The notes beneath the pieces are model-generated. The model was not told the origin of the DNA and did not search any database. It saw nothing but the letters and a program-made list of their open reading frames with translations. Of a DNA stretch of 64,000 nt, positions 22,150-32,400 are shown piece after piece (position 1 is the stretch's first letter; every line of letters begins with the position of its first letter). The translations under genes were made by a program, and so were the position numbers. Source of the stretch: Sphaerolaimus hirsutus (lineage: Eukaryota; Nematoda; Chromadorea; Monhysterida; Sphaerolaimidae); NCBI GenBank assembly GCA_964036195.1, contig OZ038457.1:9079147-9143146 (forward strand). The letters are read 5' to 3'.

Positions 22150-25100
22150 ATGGGCTGCGGCATGGGGTGCATCAAGGTGGTGCTGGTCACCTGCAATGTA
22201 CTCACTTGCGTAAGTGTCCTGTTTTTGTGTAGCTGAATTTATTCTTTCGCGGCTGGCTGGGTCAGTTTGGTGTATTTTTAGGCGGTTTCCTTTTAACATG
22301 GACACTGCCAGCATGAATCGATGTTATCTACTGAAGGCATTTGCACGCCGAAACTGCCAAACGATGAGTCCTTATACCTTCATTTAAAGATACCTTATAT
22401 CCTCGAATAAGACCCCACCCTCTAATAACCCTCCCCTTGAATAACTCCCCCTCTGGGTGGAAAAGATGCATAAATCTTATATGCATGTATTTTACAAAAA
22501 TGATCGATGAAAATACACAACATGTACGCAGTGTATACCTAGATGACTGTATAGCTGGATTACATGAGTTGACAGAATGAATTCATACAATGAATTAAGT
22601 CTTGTTTTCTGAGGAAGAATAACTCCCTCCCTTGAATAACTCCCCCCTCAAAAAGTCTGACGAAAGAACAACTCGCCTGGGGTCTTATTCGAGGACATAC
22701 GGTAATCATATGTCAGATTCTCGGTCTGGTGGTGTGCATCGGGGCGGCGGTGGGCGCGACGGAGAGCGAGGCGCTCCTGGAGAAGCTGGCCGAGGTGGCC
22801 GCGCAGGAGGGTGTCAGCATCGCTACCATCGACGCTGTGAGTGTGCACGTTCAACTGCGAGTCACTGCAGTCTAGTGCGACCACGCACATTGTACACCGT
22901 CGAAAGTTGGAAACTCATAAATCTATTTTGAATGCATTTGAGTTCACCACAATGAATTATTTTTGATTGCAGTGAACAGTAGTTGACAGATTCCTCATTG
23001 TGTTAAACTCGATTGTGTACAAAACAGAGTTTATCAAATTTCGTGGTGTAGAAGTAGCGCTGTTGTGGTGCAAAGTGTGGCTGGCAGGATCACATCACCA
23101 TTTTCACCATGGTGCTGTTGTCTCCCTTTATTGTTAGTCCCGAATTTCGAGGTGACGTACGCGATGTGGGGCTTGTGTGCGTTCGGCGCCATCATTTTCC
23201 TGGTCGGCCTGCTTGGCTGCATCGGCACGTGGGCTGAAAGTCGAATTATGCTCGGAATTGTGAGTTGCAACAGATTTGTGGTTTCTTTGATTTAGGGAGA
23301 ATTGTTGGCCGATTGACTATTTTACACGATTCTAACCATTTTGAATTTTGGTGTAACAACTAAGTGGAAACAATTTTTTGTGGCTGTTAGGCCGGAATTA
23401 GAGCTCAGCGTCGATTCGACGTGAAATGATGACGTGAAATGTTTTCGTGAAATTAATTACACGAGTGTGGATCATGCTACGGGTCTACAATTTTCTAAGG
23501 ATAATATATGAATCAATACCTTAATCGTGTCCAATACTGAGTGTTATCAGCCACAACTAGAGCGAATTGAAAAATTCAATTTTTATCATTTCACGTCATC
23601 ATCATTTCAAGTCACAGTGTCAGGGAACAACTTGACATTTCATAAAAAAGTGAATTGGGAAGTGAAATGGCAAAAGCGAAAGAGAAATGAATGTCTTTTT
23701 TCTACTTCGCTTTTGACAATTCACTTGCCGTTTCACTTCGCCTTTGCGCTTTTACTTCGACTTTGCCATTTCACTTGTCACTTCTCATTTTGCGGAACTG
23801 GCCCCCAATTTCTGACATGTTTCCAAATAATCCACCAAAATCAATATCAATCGCAGTACATCAGCGTGATATTCTTCCTCGCGTGTATCGTGTTTTTCTT
23901 GGCCGTGGGGTTGATCAGCGCCAGGCCGGCGCTCGAGCCCGAGATCGACAAAGTGCTCGACAACGCCATCCACGGAGACAACAAGACGAATGAAGAGCTG
24001 CTGAAACGACTCGAAGATAAAGTGCGCTTCTTCTGGATAAAGTGTTTTCTTGTTGTATTTACCGTATATCCTCAAATAAGACCCCCTCGAATAACTCCCC
24101 TCCTTTGAAAAACTCCTCCTCAAAAACTCCCGACGAAAAAATAACTCCCCTCTCGAATAACTCCCCATCTTTGTATAACCCCTCCTCAAAAACTCCCGAC
24201 GAAAAAATAAGTCCCCCTCGAATAACTCCCCTCCTTTGAATAACTCCTCCTCGAAAACTCCAGACGAAAAAAAACTCCCCCCTCGAATAACTCCCCCTCT
24301 TAAATAACTCCCCCTTGAATCACTCCCCCCTCAAAAGTTCTATCGAAAAAATACCCCCGGGGTCTTATTCGAGAATATACGGTATTCACTTTTTGTATGG
24401 ATTTGGATACATGACTGGTGGAATTATGACTGCAGACGACGGTGAAAAAAACTGCTCGGTAATGGTAACCCAGATGAATATAAATTTTGTAAATGTGTAT
24501 TTAGGTATCACAAAATGTTCCCCAATATACATTTCCCGTGCAATCAAATCGGCCAACATCAACTAAATACAAACCTCACCGAATGCCTCACAAAAAAGTC
24601 AGCAGACAAAAAACCCTAAAAATCCGCCCGCCCACCCAGCTGGACTGCTGCGGCTCTACCGGATGGGAAAAGCAATGCTTCGAGAATCTGGACGAGCACG
24701 GGGGACACAAAGATGGGTGCAACGAAGCCGTGTGGAGGGTCGTGTCCAGGTGCCAATCCCAGACCCTGTCAAATGCCCTGTCAAATGTCAAATGTCGTGC
24801 AAAGTGTCAAAAGTCGTGTAAAATGCCTTTTCCCTTTTCCAGGCCATTTTACATGACTTTTGATATACTCGGCGGACATGATACTCTGCCATCGCACTTA
24901 TTTATGACTCACGTTGGAACTGTGCCAATGATGATAAAAGCATGTGATTTTTGTGTAAAGAAGAAGAAAATGATTGTTGTGAATGAGTTAACGTATAGCG
25001 TGATAACAGCGATCACTTTTTCAACTTTTTGTGAAAACCGCATGCATAAAAAATCGTTGGCACGCTTCCAGCGGGAACCACGCGTGCAGGGTGTAAAGTA

Positions 25101-25677
25101 ACTGGAGTATACTTTGCATGACATTTTACAGGTCAGTTTAAAGGGTCCGGGACTGCCCCCAGGGCCGTGGGCCTGCTCAGCGTCGCCTGCATGGTGCTCG
25201 TGTTCGTGCAGGTGGGTGTGCAAATGGGTGTTCTGCAAATGCAAGTTAGGGAAGTGTAGTTGATGTGGAGATGGTGGTTACCAACCAAGTTGATGCGAAT
25301 GGCGACGACAAACAAAAATTCGAAAGTATTCTTGGGTAATAGTAGAAGTATTCTAAAAGAAGAGCGCTGTTCTATTTTTTCGTCAACTTTTTTACCTGCC
25401 GTTCTATTGGAGGTGCCGTTCTAATGGAGGCTACCGCTCTATTATTTTCGTGTGTGCTAAAATGTGCCTAAACCTGCCGTTATATTGGAGGTGCCGTTCT
25501 ATTGGAGGTATGCCGTTCTATTAGAAGAAATACGGTATTTAAAATCTAAATATGTCTGAGATAACCAATTTTTTTGGACGCATTTCCACGTTGTTACAGA
25601 TGCTGGGAATCATACTGGCTTGTCAGTTCTATTCGATGGCTGGAAGCAAGAACGCAGAATATCAGAAAGTTCAGTGA
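22150..25677 (+). CDS. Tetraspanin, complete, 7 exons, 229 aa
   Basis: Four-pass membrane organiser protein. Exons: 22150-22209, 22717-22836, 23152-23259, 23857-24021, 24640-24749, 25163-25211, 25600-25677. Phases agree and the total is exactly 230 codons. It begins MGCGMGCIKVVLV, a Cys-rich juxtamembrane start typical of palmoylated tetraspanins (palmitoylated cysteines), followed by TM1. TM2 ends with the family hallmark FLVGLLGCIGTWAESR. TM3 is in the exon at 23857. The large extracellular loop has the diagnostic CCG (LDCCGSTGW) and only two further cysteines, so it is a four-cysteine loop. TM4 spans the last two exons. The exon-3 start was set at 23152 because the AG at 23137 breaks phase. 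A polyA signal lies 106 bp past the stop. The subfamily is not assigned. Introns 2-5 hold MITEs, and intron 5 is essentially one transposon. Confidence 0.92.
22391..22704. mobile_element. MITE, TACCGTAT-CCTCGAATAA family, next to an acceptor
   Basis: TACCTTATATCCTCGAATAA and TTATTCGAGGACATACGGTA ends. The right end is about 10 bp from the AG of tetraspanin exon 2. Confidence 0.75.
22884..23050. mobile_element. Palindromic MITE with AAACTCATAAAT...GAGTTCACCA arms
   Basis: Inverted arms around CACAATGAATTATTT/AATTGTGTTAAACTC in tetraspanin intron 2. Similar to 28440-28505, 44201-44395 and 61085-61210. Confidence 0.5.
23610..23815. mobile_element. MITE of the GCGGAACTGGC family
   Basis: AAGTGAAATGGCAAAAGCGA arms face TCGCTTTTGACAATTCACTT arms. 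The right end CATTTTGCGGAACTGGCCCC is about 40 bp before tetraspanin exon 4. The left end is unclear. Confidence 0.55.
24060..24384. mobile_element. MITE of CTCGAATAACTCCCC repeats
   Basis: Ends TACCGTATATCCTC and GAGAATATACGGTA enclose tandem AATAACTCCCC / AAACTCCCGACGAAAAA units in tetraspanin intron 4. Confidence 0.75.
24750..25162. mobile_element. Transposon coinciding with tetraspanin intron 5
   Basis: The intron starts GTGCCAATCCCAGACCCTG and ends GGGTCCGGGACTGCCCCCAG. These are the inverted ends of a family also at 38538-38725, 51560-51748, 57920-59041 and 60062-60217. Inside are CAAATGTCGTGCAAAGTGTC repeats and a nested 250-bp MITE (24864-25111). Confidence 0.7.
24864..25111. mobile_element. 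~250-bp MITE, TATACTC family, nested
   Basis: TATACTCGGCGGACATGATA at one end, AAGTAACTGGAGTATA at the other. Interrupts the CATGACTTTTGACACTTTGC repeat of the host element. Confidence 0.8.
25340..25536. repeat. CCGTTCTATTGGAGG repeats, element remnant
   Basis: Four or five units of gccgttctattggaggt end in AAATACGGTA, the terminus of the TACCGTAT family. It lies in the last tetraspanin intron. Confidence 0.5.
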
Positions 25678-25782
25678 GACTTTGCGAAAACAGACAGCGT
25701 TTGATTTTTTGATTCCTGAACATTGTTGATTTATACCTGAACCTGATTTTTTGCAATCGCACGGTGCACAAAAAAAGGACAG

Positions 25783-25788
25783 GAATAA
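25783..25788 (+). promoter_or_regulatory. Polyadenylation signal AATAAA of the tetraspanin gene
   Basis: A canonical AATAAA lies about 106 bp downstream of the tetraspanin stop codon, in an otherwise gene-free stretch before the protease gene. Confidence 0.6.
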
Positions 25789-26131
25789 AACGGTAAAAAC
25801 TGTGAAAGTAAGATATCTTTGTGAGGTACCAATTCAGCTTCTCGTTTCAGCCAAAATTTTCAGTAGTATTCAATGATAAATTTACATAGGTATTTTGAGT
25901 TTTTTTAATGTTTTCTGCAATCGCACGGGAAACGTCTGCAATGAAACAATGCGAACAGTGAGAATGTCTTCGCGAAGTCTGGGAATTGTTTTCGAAGTTC
26001 TATCGAAAACAGCATATCTTTTGCATGTGTAAATTACCGACTGCTGTAGCAAATGTTGTCAGACATGTGAACAGGGCTCGCATAACGACATAAAATGAAT
26101 TAATGGATTGTAGTTTTTAAGAGTTCAACAA

Positions 26132-26138
26132 TATAAAT
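26132..26138 (+). promoter_or_regulatory. Possible TATA box upstream of the protease gene
   Basis: TATAAAT stands about 270 bp upstream of the protease start codon, in the 0.7-kb spacer after the tetraspanin gene. Position and sequence fit a TATA box, but AT-rich spacers give such matches by chance and no initiator is clear. Confidence 0.25.
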
Positions 26139-26405
26139 ACAATCTGACACGTTCAAGTGCATCACTTGTTTGGGTGCATATTTCTCCCGTTTTAGTCAAA
26201 ATTCGAGCTTCAGTCAGCCGCCTAAGACAGCTAAATTGAGCCGGCATTTTTTTTACCCCCGCACAGCCAAATCTGTTGGCATTGTTTTATTTAAAATGAA
26301 CAGTCACCAAACGGATGGGAACGGCAGCGGAGTTCAGTCTGACTGGCTATTATGAATCCGTTTTTCTGATACAAATGGCTTGAAAAAATAAAAATATCTG
26401 ACAAA

Positions 26406-29400
26406 ATGCTAAAAATTTGTTTTCGTGCCACTTTGCTTTCTGTGGTGGCACTCCTGTGCGTGCAGTGCACCGCCAAAGAATATAAAAACCATCCAGGTAT
26501 AGTCCATCAACAGCGCCGTTTACCTACATTTGAATCCGCCATAGCTCGTCTGAATATAGAAGCAAAAATTTACAAAACAGCCATTTACTCTTGTCTCATT
26601 ACATTACACCACATTACTTGCTCGTAATATTGGGTGAATTCAGCGCACAATTTTTCGAGTGACTTTAATCATAAAAATACGGTAACATTCTTAGAAAAGC
26701 GTTCATTCCGCTGAATATACAGGGTGAGGCAATTTAGACCTACGCTCTGGATTTCGTATAACTTGTCACTGGGTGGTGGGATTCACATCAAATTTTAGGT
26801 CAACATTAACAACTAGATAAGAAAAGATCCCTGAAAACATGGCTGCGATAGCTCCACTCGTTCTCAAGTTACTCTTGCAAACGCGTAATTGTCACTTTAC
26901 CACCACCCCGTGATAGGTTTCAAATGGGATCCACTTTTCGGGACCCGGATCGGGATTGGAGTTGTTTTTTCTCATTTTATTTTCGCAGCAGCATACCAAA
27001 ATGCGTGCGCGCGCCCACTAATCCCTTTTGCCGATAAGGAAAGCGGCAGACGCTTGCGTAATTGGTTGTAAAGCAAGGTGGTAGTAAAGCGACAATTATT
27101 GGCGTTTGCATGAATAACTTGAGAACAAGTGGTACTATTTCTTCCATATTTTCAGAAATCCTTTCCTATTTAGCTGTATATGTTGACCTAAAATTTGACG
27201 TTAATCCGACAGCCCAGTGACAAGTTATTCGAAATCTAGAGCGCAGGTCTAAATTGCCGCACCCTGTATGTGCATGCTCCTATCTGGGGCGGTTGTGTGC
27301 GCCACAGACAATATTCAGAACAGAACAAGCACCTTTTTCCGAATCCGAACTTAGACCAACTTCTCAAAATGACTACTATACAGAATGTGGAAAACAGCAT
27401 GAACTCTTTACGAGATTATACGCAGCTAAGACAGATGAGCAGAGAAAAGCATTGATAAAAGGTTTGTTTTAGTTGATAGAAAGAGTGCATATATTTATCT
27501 AATACTGTCTGTGCTAAAATAATCTAAATTTTAACCACTCACCATTCTTCATGTCAGAATATCACGCAAACCCGGATAAATACAAGAATATAAGACGATT
27601 CCCATGGATGGTATGATTCTGCATTATGTTTTTATCCACTTTTTAGAAACATTCGAGTTGCTATTTTTACATAGGTGGGTATAATTCTGCGGAATGAAAC
27701 AATCCACTAAACTCGCAGTGGCCATTCTAACAATGGAATGGATTCAATCGTCCAATTTTAGATACAGAAGATATCCCAATGTCTCTCAACTGCTACAAAA
27801 TTGTATGGAAATAAGTCACTCAAGCTTATTCACAAATCTGGAACAGAAGAGCACCCAGTTTTCCATCACTCTTCCAACTTATCATAAAGTATCAAAAAAT
27901 GTTCTACTTCCCACAAAATTGATCAACCCAAAAACAGGTGCAAATAAAAATGAAGCTGGCACAGGATCGGTACATTAGGTCGCCCGCATGCAAAGGGTGT
28001 AAAGCGGAAACCCAGTTTGAAATAGAAGAAGACCCAGCGAACCCAGTGAAGGATGAGTCGACTTGCGGAGGGGTGCTCATTTCGGAGAAATATGTGTTAA
28101 CTGCGATGCACTGCTTTATCAAGTGGGTCATTGGGTTTTTTCCAGGTATACTCGACGGACATCAAACTTAGTATGGTAACCTACCATAACCCATCTGAAT
28201 GATGAACCAAAAATTTTACAGTTTTTTATCATAATATTTTGTTTTTACCATGGAAAAATTAATTACGTATTTAACACAAGATTTTATTCATTAATTTATG
28301 GTAGGATTCTGCGCATACTTTGCGGTCAGCCGAGTATGCGTTCCATCGCTTGATGCATCGGTCCGAACGTCCGGCATAGACTACCTAGATTATAACTTCA
28401 AATAGTTTCTAGGTACCTGGGTATTTGGAATTTCTACAGAAATTAAAAATGTTTCGAAAGCTCATAAATCAGTTTTGAACGCTTTTGAGTTTACTGAAAT
28501 GTGAATAATGAGTTACCGTAATTTTTTACATTTGGGTTTAAACACCTTCATCATTCATATTAGCGTTTTCATTGATCTTCTTATACTTGTTGCAATTATT
28601 TCCAGTGATCAGGAGCGGTTTCAAGCGTGCAATCGCAAAGACATGGAGTACTCAGATTGTTGTTGGAAATTACATTGGTACTTTGAAAGTGGAAAAATTA
28701 CACTGGGCATTGATAAGAACGAAGATCCAACATCAGCCAAGAGGGTAAAACACTTTTGATCTAATGACCGCCAATTTTACAGTGAAATCTGACACATAAA
28801 AGCTGAACGAACATAATGTTTACATTTTTACTCATCAGTTTTCTTTAATAAAATTTGAACATTTTCATTGATTAAGAGAAACGTGGATCAAAATTACAAT
28901 CGTTCAATCCTTAACTAAATAACAATTACAGACTTGTAAAATCGGCTGGGAGCACCTGATTTTTCCAGCGACAATAGCAAAGGTCGCCGGTTCTTTGGGC
29001 GAGCAAAACAGCGGTAGTTGTTTGAAAGATATCGCTATGATCGACATACGGCACTGCTTTGTAAAGGGTGGAGGATCTGGGGATAAAAAAGGGCCACTCA
29101 AAATAGATGATAGCATCAGGTAAGCTGTTTTATTCTTTTGTGAAGGGAGATTTGCATTCATTATGTTTACAATTCTTCATTAAATAAAAGTGCACATCAC
29201 TAGGGTGTCAACAAATTCGTTTTACGGAAAACGGAAACGGAATTTTTTTGCACTTGCCGGAAAACGGAAACGGAAAAATATTTGCACTTGCCGGAAAAGG
29301 GAACGGAAAAAAATTTGCCTGCGCAAAGCCAAAAATGAAAAGAATTTTGCCTGCGGAAAAGCGGAAACGGAAAAAATTTTGCACTTGCCGGAAAACGGAG

Positions 29401-32400
29401 CAGAAAACGGAAATTTGACACCCTACACACCACCAATAGAACGGCACCTACATAGAAGAGGCAGTTTTCATAGTAGCTAGTTGCCAACAAAACAAAAACA
29501 TCTCGATCAATGTGTAACCGAAAAAACCCCTACAAAATACATATTTTTCGCACCACCACAGGCCAATCTGCTTGCCGAAAACAACGGATGATTTCAGGCA
29601 CACACCTGGGCAAAAAGTCACTGTTATTGGCTGGGGCAAGAATGGTGCGTTTCTAGTAATGATGTAAATGAGCCATTGGCGGTGGAGCTGGGAAACGCGC
29701 CATGGCGGTTTGGACTTTGGCGCTTTTACTAGGTCTTTTGGGAATTCAAAATATACTCCCGTCCCAATTTGACATGAATGACGTTCCATTGCATAAATAG
29801 GCATACCATAGCTGTTATGGCGTTAAAAATTATGAGAATTAGAACATATATATTTTTGAGAGAACTGCATGCAAAGTATGCCCAATGCAAAACATAGGAC
29901 ACAATGAAATTCCTGTCTGTAAAGGACTGTGCTAATAAATAGTGACTGCATTGTGTGCAAAAACACACACGAATCGGGCAAAAAATGAGGCGTGTGATTG
30001 TGCCTGTGTGTGTCTCATCCCTTATGATCTTGACAAACAGGGTTAGTAGATGGCAAAGTTGCTTCCCAAGAATGCAATTGCACATGTATAGGGGGTTGAC
30101 TTGAGTTTGTAGAAGCTGAGTTTGCCAGTCAGGGTTGAGTTGATGGGTGTTTATAAATTAGGTTGAGTTGACAGAAGTTTAAAAATAAGGGGCTGTTGAC
30201 ACAAGTTTACAAATTAGAGGCTGAGTTTATGGGAGTTGAGTTGATGGGTGTTTGCCAAATTAGGTGCTGAGTTTATGGAAATTGACAATAACATTACCAT
30301 AACCCTTAAGTGAGGCCCCTGGGGCTAAAAAATATAAATTGTTATATGATGCATTTGTGGGTTACTGATTACAATGATTTGAAATATGCACTCCATTCTG
30401 ACAGTACATTACCATAACCCAGAAATTGAACCCCTGGGGCCAAAACCTTCAAATTGTGAAATGATGCATTGTGGGTTTCCAATTGCACTGATTTGATATA
30501 TAATGCACCATTTTGACACTACATTACCATAACCCTGAAAATAAACCACTGGGGCCAAAAACTTTCAATTTGTGAAATGATGCATTTTTGGGTTTCTGAT
30601 TGCACTGATTTCAAATTTGGGTTTCTGATTGCACTGATTTGAGATATGCACTCCATTTTGATACTACATTACCATAACCCTAAAAATGAACCCATGGGGC
30701 CAAATACTTTCAATTTGAGAAATTATGCATTTTCAGGTTTCTGATTGCACTCATCTGAAATATTCACTTCATTTTGACACTACATAACCATAACCCTAAA
30801 AATGAACCACTGGAGCCAAAATCTTTAAATTTGTGAAATCATTCATTTTTGGGTTTCTGATTGCACTGATTTCAAATTTGGGTTTCTGATTGCACTGATT
30901 TGAGAAATGCACTCCATTTTGACACTACATTACCATAACCCTAAAAATGAACCCATGGGGACAAATACTTTCAATTTGAGAAATTATGCATTTTCGGGTT
31001 TCTGATTGCACTCATCTGGAATATGCACTTCATTTTGACACTACATTACCATAACCCTAAGAATGAACCCCCTGGGCCAAAAACTTTCAAAATGATGCAT
31101 TTGTGGGTTTCTGATTGTAGCGATTTCAAATATGCACTTCATTTTGACACTACATTAATAATGCTAATAAATTAAAAATTGTGAAATGATGCATTTGTGG
31201 CTTTTTTATTGCGTTGATTTGAAATATGCACTTCATTTTGACACTACATTACCATAACCCTGAAAATGAACCTCCAGGGCCAAAAATTTTCAATTTGTGA
31301 AATGATGCATATGTGGGTTTCTGATTGTAGCGATTTCAAATATGCACTCCATTTTGACACCACATTACTAAAACCGTTATAATGAACCCCTGGGCCCAAA
31401 AACTTTCAATTTGTGAAATGACGCATTTGTGCGTTTTTTATTGCAGTGATTTGAGATGTGCACTCCATTTTTACTCTACATTACTATAACCTTTAAGTCT
31501 AAACCCCGGGGCAAAAAAATTGAAGATTGTGAATTGATGCATTTGTGGATTGATGATAGCAATGACTTGAAATATTCATTCCAGTTTGACACTACATTAC
31601 CATAAACCTGAAAATGAGTTTACAGGGGTTTCCAAATGAGGGACTGAGTTTATGGGAGTTTCCAAATTAGGGACTGAGTTTATGGGAGTTTCCAAATTAG
31701 GGGCTGGGTTTAAGGGAGTTTCCAAATTAGGGGCTGAGTTTATGGGAGTTTCTAAATTAGGGGCTGAGTTTATGGGAGTTTCCAAATTAGGGGCTGAGTT
31801 TACAGCAGTTTCCAAAATATGGGTTGAGTTTATGGGAGTTTCCAAATTAGGGGCTGAGTTTACAGGAGTTTACAAATTAGGGGCTGAGTTTATGGGAGTT
31901 TTCAAATTAGAGGCTCTGTTTATGGGAGCTTACAAATTAGGGGCTGAGTTTATGGGAGTTTGCAAGTTAGGGGCTGAGTTTACAGGAGTTTGCAAGTTAG
32001 GGGCTGAGTTTACACGGGTTTCCAAATTAGGGGCTGAGTTTATGGGAGTTTCCAAATTAGGGGCTGAGTTTACAGGAGTTTCCAAATTAGGGGCTGAGTT
32101 TATGGGAGTTTTCAAATTAGAGGCTGAGTTTATGGGAGCTTACAAATTAGGGGCTGAGTTAACAGGGGTTTCCAAATTAGGGGCTGAGTCTACAGAAGTT
32201 TCCAAATTAGGGGCTGAGTTTATGGGAGTTTACAAATTAGGGGCTGAGTTTACAGGAGTTTCCAAACTAGGTGCTGCATTTACAGGATTTAGAGGGGGTC
32301 CCCATGGGGTGCCATTTTTGGGGGGTCTCCAGGGGGTGCCATTTTTTGGAGGTACATATGGGGGTGCCATTTCAAGGGAGTCCCCATGGGATGCCATTTT

